A DNA stretch of 53,576 nucleotides from Deltaproteobacteria bacterium (GTDB lineage: Bacteria > Desulfobacterota > DSM-4660 > Desulfatiglandales > HGW-15). A program made the translations under genes and the position numbers. The stretch is taken from assembly GCA_016930835.1 (NCBI GenBank), contig JAFGGA010000185.1, positions 1 to 53,576 of the forward strand. The letters are read 5' to 3'. Below, piece after piece: positions 41,833 through 50,538 of this stretch. Numbering within the stretch: position 1 is the first letter of the stretch; the number at the start of each line of letters is the position of its first letter. Under the pieces are notes generated by a model. That model worked only from the letters and a program-made list of their open reading frames with translations, was not told the origin of the DNA and did not search any database.

Positions 41833-43418
41833 ATCTTTTGCCATAGTTTCTCACCGCCGAAACTCTCGATATAGACCTTCATCTTGGGTTCTGTCCCGGA
41901 AGGTCGTATGGCGAACCAAGAGCTATCTTCGAGTAATACCTTCACCCCACCGATGGGGGCGTCATTCCCCGGGGCCTTGGTCATGACTGCGGCAATGGGG
42001 ATCCCGGCGATTTGAGGCGTTTGAACGGCATCCGGCGTGAGGGCCTTCAGGGCTACCTTTTGTTTGTCGGTGATGGGTCCGTCAGATCGCTTATAATAGG
42101 GTTCTCCATGTTGCGGGATGAGTATTTGTTTATAGATCTCGGAAGGCGTTTTCCCAGTCTTGGCCAGTATCTCGGCAGCCAATAGGGTCATGCAGAAACC
42201 ATCCTTGTCCGTGGACCAGGTCGTACCATCCTGACGCAGGAAAGAGGCCCCGGCGCTCTCTTCCCCGCCAAAGGCCACGGAGCCATCGATCATGCCGTTG
42301 ACGAACCACTTGAACCCGACCGGGACTTCATATAATTTTTTATCAAATGCCTTCACGACCTTATCAATCATACTGCTGCTGACCAGGGTTTTTCCCACGG
42401 CAAGGTCCTTGCCCCATGCGGGTCGATTCTGCATGAGATACCATATGGCCACGGATAGATAATGGTTCGGGTTCATGAGACCGTCCGGACAGACAATACC
42501 GTGCCGGTCCACGTCCGCGTCATTTCCCCATGCAATATCAAACTGATCTTTCATGGCAATCAGTCCGGCCATGGCATATGGGGATGAGCAATCCATCCTG
42601 ATCTCACCATCCCAATCCACGGTCATGAATCCAAAGGTCGGGTCCATATCAGGGTTCACTATTTCCAGATCCAGACCATAATGTTCCACAATGGGGGTCC
42701 AGAAATGGACGCCGGCCCCGCCCATGGGATCCACCCCCATCTTGATGCCCGCATTTTTGATGGCATCCATATCCACCACCTGGGAAAGCGCACTGACAAA
42801 GGGTGTGATCAAATCCTGCTCAATGGTGGTGCCGGCCTGCCGGGCCTTTTGGAACGGCAGGCGCTTAACGCTTTTATTATTTCCATTGATGAATTGATTG
42901 GCCCTGTCCTGGACCCATTGGGTCACATCCACATCCGCCGGGCCCCCGCTGGGCGGATTGTATTTAAAACCGCCGTCTCGCGGCGGATTGTGAGAGGGCG
43001 TAATGACCACCCCATCCGCAAGCCCTTGGCTTTGCTGTTTGTTATGTTCCAAGATGAAAAAGGAGATCACCGGTGTAGGCGTGAATTCATCATTCTTATG
43101 GATAATGACCTGCACATCATTGGCCGCAAACACCCCCAAGGCGGTTCTGAATGCAGGGACGGATAAAGCGTGTGTATCAAACCCCATATATAACGGCCCG
43201 GTTATGGCCTTTGAGGTCCGATACTCACAGATGGCCTGTGCCGTCGCGGCAATATGCATTTCATTAAAGGTCCCCTTAAGGGAAGAACCTCGATGTCCGG
43301 ACGTGCCGAATGATACAGGGCCTTGAATATCGTTCGTATAATAGGAAGCAATGACTTCCGGGACATTGATCAGCATGGATTTAGGGGCCGGTTGACCGGC
43401 CAATGCATGTATGGTCAT
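41790..43418 (-). CDS. pgm: Phosphoglucomutase (alpha-D-glucose phosphate-specific)
   Basis: 542 residues, the size of E. coli Pgm. It interconverts glucose 1-phosphate and glucose 6-phosphate. The phosphoserine loop is ITPSHNPPRDGG, the metal loop GNDADVDRHG, the sugar loop GGEESAGASF, and the phosphate-binding RPSGTEPKMKVY is near the C-terminus. It opens MTIHALAGQPAPKSMLINVP. Convergent with, and overlapping, the corrinoid-activation gene. Confidence 0.96.
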   Translation of the reverse strand: MTIHALAGQPAPKSMLINVPEVIASYYTNDIQGPVSFGTSGHRGSSLKGTFNEMHIAATAQAICEYRTSKAITGPLYMGFDTHALSVPAFRTALGVFAANDVQVIIHKNDEFTPTPVISFFILEHNKQQSQGLADGVVITPSHNPPRDGGFKYNPPSGGPADVDVTQWVQDRANQFINGNNKSVKRLPFQKARQAGTTIEQDLITPFVSALSQVVDMDAIKNAGIKMGVDPMGGAGVHFWTPIVEHYGLDLEIVNPDMDPTFGFMTVDWDGEIRMDCSSPYAMAGLIAMKDQFDIAWGNDADVDRHGIVCPDGLMNPNHYLSVAIWYLMQNRPAWGKDLAVGKTLVSSSMIDKVVKAFDKKLYEVPVGFKWFVNGMIDGSVAFGGEESAGASFLRQDGTTWSTDKDGFCMTLLAAEILAKTGKTPSEIYKQILIPQHGEPYYKRSDGPITDKQKVALKALTPDAVQTPQIAGIPIAAVMTKAPGNDAPIGGVKVLLEDSSWFAIRPSGTEPKMKVYIESFGGEKLWQKIYDEALPLIFGKDL

Positions 43419-43648
43419 GTTTTTGGTCCTTTACTGGGATATTTTCGTCGTGTATTCTAACATGAAATGTTCAGAACACAAATAAAGAAAAAATATCAAA
43501 TTATCAAATACGGTAAATAAAAATTTTTAAAAATCCATGGATATCGAACTCGTAGGGGATGATTGCCGGCGAATCGCATCGGTAAGCGTTGAGAGAAAAA
43601 TGTTAATACCGATTAGTGCATCTATGAACAATATGAATGAGGATCATG

Positions 43649-43996
43649 ATGAATCAAGTCCATCTCTATAAACCAACGGAGCTATTTAGTAAAAAGCTTG
43701 ATCAGATTAAAAATATTGATCCCAAAAGCTATCAAAGGATTCAAAATGTCATTGACAGATTACTTACAGAGCCCGATGACGCGGATGGGAAAATGCATGG
43801 GATCTACAATGGTCGGTTTAAAAAATACGTGGGAAAACGGGATTATCGAATTATCTATTATTGGTGTGAGTTGTGCCGTAAGGAAAATCGCAAATTAGAG
43901 AAAGAATGCAAAGATTGTCAAATCATCCCGGATAACAGCGTTATATTTTTTGACCTTTATCATAAAAAGGATATGAAGAAATTTAAAAGGAATTAA
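43649..43996 (+). CDS. RelE/ParE-like toxin with four-cysteine insertion
   Basis: About 115 residues. Helices at 10-40 and a beta sheet (MHGIYNGRFKKYVGKRDYRIIYYW) match the RelE/ParE fold, whose RelE members cut mRNA in the ribosomal A site. Between the last strands an insertion carries C73-x2-C76-x10-C87-x2-C90, a zinc-knuckle-like pattern not part of standard RelE. The basic tail HKKDMKKFKRN fits RNA binding. GAGG (43639-43642) favours the ATG at 43649 over 43637 or 43646. No antitoxin gene is recognisable on either side. Confidence 0.75.
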   Translation: MNQVHLYKPTELFSKKLDQIKNIDPKSYQRIQNVIDRLLTEPDDADGKMHGIYNGRFKKYVGKRDYRIIYYWCELCRKENRKLEKECKDCQIIPDNSVIFFDLYHKKDMKKFKRN

Positions 43997-44140
43997 GTTC
44001 TCTTGGTTTTTAAAAGAGGCATCTCCGGCGGTCATCCCGACCGAAGGGGAAAATCTTTATCAATATGTGATCAACTAAAAATTTTTAGGATAGTGAAAAG
44101 AGATCTGGTACGAATGAATTTTTTTCTGGGATAAAATGCT

Positions 44141-44632
44141 ATGAAAATTGAGCTTAGACCTCAACGGGTATCTGACGCAAAGCGATTTTTTGAAATATTG
44201 TCCAACCCCAGTTTTACCTACTTCCCGGCCAAACCCAAGTCCATTGAGGAAGAGAAAAATTTTTTAAGATTGAATCGCGAAAAGCGTAATAATAAGACGG
44301 AATTTAATTTCTCAATTATTTTGAATGGTGAGCATGTTGGCGCCATTGGATTGAGAATCGAACCATCCCGTCCCTATCTCGGGGAAATCGGATATTTTAT
44401 TGACGAGAGATATTGGGGTAAAGGTATCACCACAGAGGCGTTGATCCAATTGGAGAAATTCATCCAAGAAGAATTGGACCTGCACCGTCTCGAGATCCGT
44501 ATGGCAAAAGAAAATAAAGCGAGTCAACGAATTGCGATTAAAGGTGGATATAAAAAAGAAGGGATCATGAGAGAGATGCTTCGCGTCGCGGGAAAATGGT
44601 ATGACTGCTATGTATATGCAAAACTTATTTAG
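44141..44632 (+). CDS. GNAT family N-acetyltransferase (RimJ/RimL-like)
   Basis: A 163-residue acetyl-CoA-dependent acetyltransferase. Motif A lies in EIGYFIDERYWGKGITTEALIQL (the Q/RxxGxG/A position is YWGKGI), and LDLHRLEIRMAKENKASQRIAIKGGYKKEG is the typical RimJ/RimL C-terminal half. The substrate (protein N-terminus, aminoglycoside or small molecule) is unknown. A long palindrome begins at its stop codon. Confidence 0.88.
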   Translation: MKIELRPQRVSDAKRFFEILSNPSFTYFPAKPKSIEEEKNFLRLNREKRNNKTEFNFSIILNGEHVGAIGLRIEPSRPYLGEIGYFIDERYWGKGITTEALIQLEKFIQEELDLHRLEIRMAKENKASQRIAIKGGYKKEGIMREMLRVAGKWYDCYVYAKLI

Positions 44633-44772
44633 TTTCCACCCAGAAATGGCCCTTTCTCGCAAGCTCAGTTTCAATCTGCAAGGTTGGTTGTGCGGCGTAC
44701 TATATGTACGCCGCTGTCCAACCTTTTGATTCCCTTGATCTTGTAAAAAATGGCTCATTTCTGAATTGGAAA
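44633..44772. repeat. 140-bp long palindrome downstream of the GNAT gene
   Basis: Outer arms TTTCCA-xx-CAGAAATG pair with CATTTCTGAATTGGAAA. The inner core 44680-44725 (AAGGTTGG...GCGGCGTAC and its complement) is a near-perfect hairpin followed by TTTTGATT, so it may also end transcription of the GNAT gene. The remaining spacer to 44970 has only a promoter candidate. Confidence 0.65.
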
Positions 44773-44848
44773 TTTACGAGACCATCATTTTTATCTATCC
44801 GGAAAAATACTTTAGGGTGCTTACGCTTAGAATGATCCCATAGGTAAC

Positions 44849-44876
44849 TTGTTTACTTGACTAAAAAAAATAATAT
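44849..44876 (+). promoter_or_regulatory. Candidate promoter of the RND efflux operon
   Basis: TTGTTT (44849-44854), 16-base spacer, TAATAT (44871-44876), about 95 bases before the membrane-fusion gene start. Confidence 0.35.
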
Positions 44877-44970
44877 CTCTATTTTGCTGAGTACCGATTA
44901 TTGTTGGGAACTTTTGGTAGATTGAGGGAACATGCTTACCTTAGATAACTATTTATATAATAGGATAAAA

Positions 44971-46269
44971 ATGAATAAAAAATATTCATTTAAGATCATT
45001 TTATTTGTTTCTTTTGTCTTATTTTTGTCCCTTTTTACGGGATGTCAAAAAAAAGGAAACGAGTTGGAACAAGAAACAAAGGTCATTGTGGAAGTAGTAC
45101 CGGTTCGTGAGGGAGAAATCGCAAAAGTCGTTGAATTTGCCGGAAGTATAGCGGCGGAAGCAGAAGTCAAGATCTATCCCCAGATCACCGCCATGATCAA
45201 AGATATCATGGTTGAGATTGGCGATTCGGTTCAAAAAGGGGATGTTATGGCCCTTTTGGATTCGGAAGAATTGGAGGCCCAGTTTGCTCAGGCCAAAGCC
45301 GCCTTGGATGTCATAAAGGCCAAATGGGCTCAAATGGAAACAGGCGCAAGACCGGAAGAGATCGCACAAACCGAGGATCTGGTCACAAAGGCCAAGGCCG
45401 CTTTGAAGGAAGCGGAAAGCAATTTTAATCGTTCTAAAGAAATGATTGAAAGAGGCACCATATCCGAGCGACAATTTGAATCCAGCGAGATCGCTTACAC
45501 TATTGCCAAAGCGGATTTGAGTTCGGCCCAGGAGCGCCTGAAAATGCTGAAGGAAGGGGCCACCAAAGAGGATAGGGACGCTCTACAGGCGCAGGTCCGT
45601 CAGGCCGAGGCAGCGGTCGAGTCCGCGCGAGTCAGGCTTTCATATGCCCGGATCACATCACCATTCAAAGGCACGATAAGCGAACGGTTTTTTGAACCCG
45701 GTGACCTCGCCATGCCCGGTAAGCCTTTATTTACCATTGTTCAGATGGACCAAGTCAAGGTCGTTATTTCTTTTCAGGAAAATCAAATTCAGTATCTAAA
45801 AGAAGGACTCTCCGCATACGTCCGGGTCGCGGCTTATGGGGATCATGAGTATACGGGTAAGATCGAGAGGATCAGTCCGACACTCAACCCTCAAACCCGT
45901 ATGTTTACCGCTGAGATCCTTTTGGATAATAAAAGGCGTATTCTTCGCCCCGGGATGTTTGCCTCCGTCAAATTTTTTATTGATCCCCACACCAATGCCC
46001 TATTGGTGCCCAAAGAAGCGATCGTTTTTTCCGAAGGCATCCATCTGAACAATTTGACAGATGATGATAAAAATCCTTCCGGTTATATCTTCATAGTGGA
46101 AGGTGAGACCGCTCAAAAACGCGAGGTGATAATCGGGCATACCTCAGGTGAAATTGTGGAAATCAAAGAAGGTGTGAAGATCGGCGATAAGGTTGTAACT
46201 CGGGGATTGTTTAAACTTAAAGACGGAGACAGGGTTAAAGTCGTTGAACAAGGGGGGGTCTCGGATTGA
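44971..46269 (+). CDS. RND efflux membrane-fusion lipoprotein
   Basis: 432 residues from the ATG at 44971 (AGGA 5 bases upstream). A lipobox (LFTGC) makes it an inner-membrane-anchored periplasmic adaptor. A lipoyl-like domain (GDSVQKGDVMALLDSEEL) brackets a long alpha-hairpin with coiled-coil (about 95-200). The barrel and membrane-proximal domains follow (GTISERFFEPGDLAMPGKPLF, LRPGMFASVKF). It would link the inner-membrane pump to a TolC-type channel, which is not encoded here. The pump gene starts inside its stop codon. Confidence 0.93.
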   Translation: MNKKYSFKIILFVSFVLFLSLFTGCQKKGNELEQETKVIVEVVPVREGEIAKVVEFAGSIAAEAEVKIYPQITAMIKDIMVEIGDSVQKGDVMALLDSEELEAQFAQAKAALDVIKAKWAQMETGARPEEIAQTEDLVTKAKAALKEAESNFNRSKEMIERGTISERQFESSEIAYTIAKADLSSAQERLKMLKEGATKEDRDALQAQVRQAEAAVESARVRLSYARITSPFKGTISERFFEPGDLAMPGKPLFTIVQMDQVKVVISFQENQIQYLKEGLSAYVRVAAYGDHEYTGKIERISPTLNPQTRMFTAEILLDNKRRILRPGMFASVKFFIDPHTNALLVPKEAIVFSEGIHLNNLTDDDKNPSGYIFIVEGETAQKREVIIGHTSGEIVEIKEGVKIGDKVVTRGLFKLKDGDRVKVVEQGGVSD

Positions 46270-47642
46270 GCCTTTCAAGCCTAGCCATCAAACGGGCCAT
46301 TACCTTCACCATGATATACATTTTTGTGGTGGGCTTCGGCCTGTTCGGCCTTGCGCGTCTTAAAATCGATCTTTACCCCGATGTTTCCTTTCCGGTCATT
46401 GCCATCATCACCACTTACACGGGCGTTCCACCAGCGGACATGGAGACCCTGGTTTCAAAACCCATTGAAGAGGCCGTGGCCTCGGTTGAAAATATCAAAC
46501 ACATTCGGAGTCTCTCAAAGCTTGGGGCCTCCCTGATCCTGGCCGAGTTCGAATGGGGAATCGATCTGGACAAGGCTGAAAAGGACATCCGCAATAACGT
46601 GGATCTTATTCGGGAATATCTGCCAGATGATGCCCAGGAACCCATTATTGTGGCCTTTGATCCTCAGAAGATGCCGATTCTTTTTATGTCTGTTTCCGGG
46701 CCCATGGGACCGGCGGAACTTCGTGAGATCAGCAGACGGCAAATCAAGCCGGCCTTAGAACGCGTGGTAGGTGTGGCTTCAGCGGATACGGCCGGGGGAC
46801 TTAAACGCCAGATCCAGGTCCAGATCGATCCTCTGGCGCTTCATGCGCATGATCTTTCAGTAGATACATTGGTCTCGGTGTTGCGTCGGGAAAATATCCA
46901 GGTCCCGGGCGGTAGGATTGAAGAACCAGAGACGGAATTCAGCATCCGGACCCTGAGTGAATTTGCATCGGTTGAAGACATCGCCAACACGGTTATCGGA
47001 TATCGTCAAGGCTCGCCCATATATATCAAGAATGTGGCCGCGGTTCTGGATACATACGAGACCATAACCCAGGTTGTGCGGAACAATCAAAAACCAGGCG
47101 TTCTCCTTCTGGTGTCCAAAAATTCAACGGCCAATACCGTCCAGGTGGCCGACCGGGTCATGAAGGCCTTGCCGGATATTATCAGCAGGGCGCCCGAAGG
47201 TGTAAAGATCGGTGTGATCTTCAATCAGGCTGATTTTATCAAAAAATCCATGCGGAATCTCAGCAGTACAGCGGTTCAGGCCTTTTTTCTGGCCGGGTTG
47301 GTGCTACTTTTTTTTCTGCATAACCTCAGGGCATCCATTATTGCCGCGCTTTCCATCCCCATCTCCATCATCGTGACATTTTCGGTCCTGGATCTGGCGG
47401 GGCTCACCCTCAACATGATGTCCATGGCAGGTCTGGCCCTTGCCGTGGGCATGCTGGTGGATAATTCCATTGTAGTGCTTGAAAATATATTTCGATATCG
47501 AAATGAGGGTCATGAGATCATTGAAAGCGCTGATTCAGGTACTAGAGAGGTGGCCATGGCCATTGTTGCCTCAACCCTGACCCACTATATCGGTCTTTTT
47601 CCCGGTCCTGTTCGTACCGGGCATCGCCGGCGTCATGTTTAA
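46266..47642 (+). CDS. RND efflux pump, 5' part (frameshifted gene)
   Basis: N-terminal 440 or so residues of an HAE1-type AcrB-like RND transporter. TTG start overlapping the adaptor's TGA. It has the first transmembrane helix, the porter subdomains (DVSFPVIAIITTYTGVPPADMETLVSKPIEEAV) and helices 2-4, including the proton-relay GLALAVGMLVDNSIVVLENI. After ASTLTH the reading frame is lost and the last about 20 codons are out of frame. The remaining two-thirds of the pump continues in the +1 frame (47635-49359). See the separate finding. Confidence 0.85.
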   Translation: MSLSSLAIKRAITFTMIYIFVVGFGLFGLARLKIDLYPDVSFPVIAIITTYTGVPPADMETLVSKPIEEAVASVENIKHIRSLSKLGASLILAEFEWGIDLDKAEKDIRNNVDLIREYLPDDAQEPIIVAFDPQKMPILFMSVSGPMGPAELREISRRQIKPALERVVGVASADTAGGLKRQIQVQIDPLALHAHDLSVDTLVSVLRRENIQVPGGRIEEPETEFSIRTLSEFASVEDIANTVIGYRQGSPIYIKNVAAVLDTYETITQVVRNNQKPGVLLLVSKNSTANTVQVADRVMKALPDIISRAPEGVKIGVIFNQADFIKKSMRNLSSTAVQAFFLAGLVLLFFLHNLRASIIAALSIPISIIVTFSVLDLAGLTLNMMSMAGLALAVGMLVDNSIVVLENIFRYRNEGHEIIESADSGTREVAMAIVASTLTHYIGLFPGPVRTGHRRRHV

Positions 47643-49359
47643 TGATATGGCCCTTACGATCTGCTTTTCTCTTTTTTGTGCCTTGCTGGTTTCCCTAACG
47701 CTGATCCCTCTTCTTGCTTCAAGGTTCCTGCATGTGGAAGGCCGCGCTCGACTTGGAATTTTAAGAAAGCTTTCCATTCTCATTGATTCTGGTCTCCAAC
47801 ATCTCAGTGTTGGATATACCTCATTATTAAATGGTTGTTTGAATCGCAGAAAGACCACCTTGGGTATTGCCCTGGCTGTTTTTTTCGGATCATTGGCCCT
47901 TATTCCCAGCTTGGGTACGGACTTCTTTCCCCATATGGATCAGGGCAGTTTTGAAATCCAGTTGGAGCGTGCCCCTGGTACAAGCCTAACGTCCACGGAA
48001 GAGACCTTTAAACATATCGAAAACATTATTCATGATACGATCCCTGAATTGAAAAATCAAAATTCCCAGATCGGCGTGGGGGAGGCATTTGGCGCATTTG
48101 AAAAGGGGTCTTACGCAGGGACCATTCGTGTGAACTTGACGGAAAGGGAAGAGAGAAAACGAGGCCAGATGGAGATCGAGTCCGCCCTAAGAAAGGAATT
48201 GGATCAGATACCGGGATTAACGTATTCCATTACGCAAGGAGGTACCTTCGGTGAAGAGGGAGATCTCATTCTATATTTGTTTGGTGATGATTTGGATACA
48301 TCCAAGGCCCTCTCCGCAAGAATCAAACAGGATCTTAAAGAAATCCCCGGTGCTTTTGATATTACCACCAGTCTTGAAGAGGGGATGCCGGAAATCCAGA
48401 TCATTCCCGATAGGGACCGGATATCAGATCTGGGACTGAACATCAGCCAGGTCGCCAATGCCGTCTCAACCTATATTAAAGGGACACGCGCCACCATTTT
48501 TAGAGATCAAGGGGAAGAATACGGTATTCTTGTTCAATTGGACCCGAAATACCGTGAGAATACTGATGTCCTTCAAAAGCTATTCGTGACCACACAGGGT
48601 GGCAATCAGATTCCCCTTTCCAGTATCGCCGAGTTTCGTCGAGGCCTTTCCCCCACCAGTATTTTAAGACGAGATCAACAAAGGGTGGTCAATATATCCG
48701 TGACTGTAAGCGGAAGGAATTTGGGTGAAGTCACACGGGATGTAGAGGCGAAACTCAAGGGCGTCACGCTTCCGCCTGGGTATAGTTATGAAATCGGCGG
48801 TTCTGCCCAGGATATGATTACATCCTTTAAATGGTTGGTGGTTGCATTTATAGGCGCAGCTTTTATTGTTTATATGGTAATGGCATCTCTTTTCGAGTCT
48901 TTTATCGCGCCTTTTATTATTTTTCTGACCATTCCACTTGCCATTGTTGGCGTCATCGGTTTACTCTTTATCACAGGCACCACGTTGAGTGTGGTGGCCT
49001 TTATCGGTATCATCATGCTTGCAGGTATTGTCGTGAATAATTCCATTGTACTGGTGGATTATATCAACCAGCTTCGAGAAGGTGGTTTCGCCCTCCGGGA
49101 AGCGGTCATGGTAGGGGGACGGACAAGGCTCAGGCCCATCCTCATGACCGCCTTGACCACCATTCTCGCACTTTTTCCTCTTTCCCTTGGCCTGGGCTCC
49201 GGCGCTGAAGCCTGGGCTCCCATGGCCCGGTCGGTCATCGGCGGGCTTATGGCAAGTACATTATTGACCCTTCTGGTTATTCCTGTAATCTATACCTATC
49301 TGGCTCCGAAAAGGCTTAAAGGTCTAAAAAATAGGGTTGATTCGGAGCCATCATCATAG
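47635..49359 (+). CDS. RND efflux pump, 3' part (frameshifted gene)
   Basis: A 574-codon frame continuing the pump: ALTICFSLFCALLVSLTLIPLLASRF (end of the first helix bundle), the second porter half, and helices 7-12 (GIIMLAGIVVNNSIVLVDYINQLREGG, RLRPILMTALTTILALFPL). It is unbroken to its stop. Joined with the upstream part by removing one base near 47586, it gives a normal pump of about 1,030 residues. The true reading enters this frame around 47587, not at its first ATG. Confidence 0.85.
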   Translation: MFNDMALTICFSLFCALLVSLTLIPLLASRFLHVEGRARLGILRKLSILIDSGLQHLSVGYTSLLNGCLNRRKTTLGIALAVFFGSLALIPSLGTDFFPHMDQGSFEIQLERAPGTSLTSTEETFKHIENIIHDTIPELKNQNSQIGVGEAFGAFEKGSYAGTIRVNLTEREERKRGQMEIESALRKELDQIPGLTYSITQGGTFGEEGDLILYLFGDDLDTSKALSARIKQDLKEIPGAFDITTSLEEGMPEIQIIPDRDRISDLGLNISQVANAVSTYIKGTRATIFRDQGEEYGILVQLDPKYRENTDVLQKLFVTTQGGNQIPLSSIAEFRRGLSPTSILRRDQQRVVNISVTVSGRNLGEVTRDVEAKLKGVTLPPGYSYEIGGSAQDMITSFKWLVVAFIGAAFIVYMVMASLFESFIAPFIIFLTIPLAIVGVIGLLFITGTTLSVVAFIGIIMLAGIVVNNSIVLVDYINQLREGGFALREAVMVGGRTRLRPILMTALTTILALFPLSLGLGSGAEAWAPMARSVIGGLMASTLLTLLVIPVIYTYLAPKRLKGLKNRVDSEPSS

Positions 49360-49485
49360 GTGACCTCCATCCAAGAAATAGAACGATCGACTCATGGCTC
49401 CGCCATGATCCTCCATAATCCTTTATATTCAGTTGACACATTCCAACTTTATCGTTAGAAAGTTCTCATATCCAATAGTTAACAA

Positions 49486-49661
49486 TCTCGTAAAACGTCG
49501 TCACCCCGGTCCCATATCGAGTACCGGATAGACTGCGGCCGGGGTCCAGAGCCAATATAACTATTTGAAAAGACTGGATTTCGGCCTTCGCCTGTCTGCG
49601 TGCGGACACGCACAGGCAGGCCGGAATGACCAAAACGCGTATTTTTTGACTTTTTACGAGA
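49486..49661. repeat. 176-bp element with TCTCGTAAAA inverted ends
   Basis: The left end TCTCGTAAAACGTC and the right end GACTTTTTACGAGA are inverted. Inside is a copy of the CCGGGGTCCAG/GGATTTCGGCC repeat (about 49502-49630), which contains the nested palindrome 49591-49620. It fills most of the 330-base spacer before the DUF3568 gene. TTTACGAGACC also occurs at 44773, next to the palindrome there. Confidence 0.6.
49591..49620. repeat. Nested 30-bp palindrome, second copy
   Basis: CCTGTCTGCGTGC and GCACAGGCAGG-type arms; close to the palindrome at 2847-2879, but carried in a different host element. Confidence 0.6.
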
Positions 49662-49689
49662 CCGTCAATATTTGAGAGGAGAGATGATA

Positions 49690-50082
49690 ATGTTGAAAAT
49701 GCGGTATATATCCCTCATCGCCGTTGTGCTGTTCCTTACAAGCTGTGTGCCGGTTGTTTTTTTCGCGGGCACGGTCGCGGGCATCGGGAGTTATAAGTAT
49801 TATCAGGGCGTGTTGACCGTGGTATATGAGGCCCCATATATTGATACATGGGAGGCCACATTAAAAGCAGTGGATAACTTGAAGATGCAAATCAAGAAAA
49901 AGGAGCATGATCTTACATCCGCCAAGATTGTCGCCAAGCAGGCGGATAACAAGACAGTGACCATTTCTTTGAAGTATAAATCCTCCGAAGAGACGGAGGT
50001 CAATATCAGGGTGGGGCTTTTAGGGAATAAAGGGCCGTCAGATATCATAAAAGAGGAGATCAGGAAAATCCTATTTGAGTAA
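49690..50082 (+). CDS. DUF3568 family lipoprotein
   Basis: About 130 residues from the ATG at 49690 (AGGAG 8 bases upstream). Signal peptide with lipobox LTSC, so a lipid-anchored envelope protein. The mature part has GSYKYYQGVLTVVYEAPYIDTWEAT, then beta strands (TVTISLKYKSSEETEVNIRVG), the DUF3568 pattern. The family has no known function. It is flanked on both sides by copies of the same short repeat. Confidence 0.85.
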   Translation: MLKMRYISLIAVVLFLTSCVPVVFFAGTVAGIGSYKYYQGVLTVVYEAPYIDTWEATLKAVDNLKMQIKKKEHDLTSAKIVAKQADNKTVTISLKYKSSEETEVNIRVGLLGNKGPSDIIKEEIRKILFE

Positions 50083-50120
50083 ATAACATGAAAATAACTC
50101 GAGTTCTTTTTGCCTTTCCT

Positions 50121-50170
50121 GCCGAAATCCAGTGTTTTTAATAGCTCTGGACCCCGGCGCCGGGGTGACG
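50121..50170 (-). repeat. GCAGCCGGGGTCCAG-type repeat, inverted copy
   Basis: GAAATCCAGTG...CTCTGGACCCCGGCGCCGGGG, the reverse complement of the family at 31191 and 49502, just downstream of the DUF3568 gene. Confidence 0.5.
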
Positions 50171-50205
50171 GCCTTTTGATTATCTATGATTTTTATTACT
50201 TGGCA

Positions 50206-50538
50206 TTAGGTCCTGATATCCAGTGTTTGAATCATCTTATCAAGGTATTGGAGAATAAATTCGCCTTGTTCATGTGTGCAATAGGCCGGACAAGTGCACC
50301 TGAGATTACCTTGGCTGCGGATAAAGAATTCGGCCTTTAGCCAATCCATTCCCAATTCAACGGCAAATTGATAGGGCTGGCACTCCCTATGTATTGTTTG
50401 GACAGGGCCGAGCAGACTCTCAGGGATTTGCACCCAGAACAGCCCTTCCATTTCAGATTGTACAGCGTGATCAGTCAAGAATATATTGATTTTTTCCATA
50501 TCTTTTTTGGAGATTTCATCGATTAAGTAATATCTCAC
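50206..50538 (-). CDS. Uncharacterised small cysteine-containing protein
   Basis: 110 residues, opening MRYYLIDEISKKDMEKINIFL. It has no membrane segment. A C-x-C-x3-C-x-H pattern (CTCPAYCTH) near residues 80-88, with a further Cys earlier, could hold a metal or cluster. I recognise no named family. It overlaps the upstream membrane-protein gene by 23 bases, so the pair is probably co-translated. Confidence 0.7.
   Translation of the reverse strand: MRYYLIDEISKKDMEKINIFLTDHAVQSEMEGLFWVQIPESLLGPVQTIHRECQPYQFAVELGMDWLKAEFFIRSQGNLRCTCPAYCTHEQGEFILQYLDKMIQTLDIRT

Noticed and set aside
47595-47605. Programmed +1 frameshift at CTTTTTCCC in the RND pump
   Set aside because: Not preferred. The expected helix sequence is restored by removing one base upstream at 47586, RND pumps are not known to use recoding, and no stimulatory structure is evident. 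It is kept only as an alternative in the finding.
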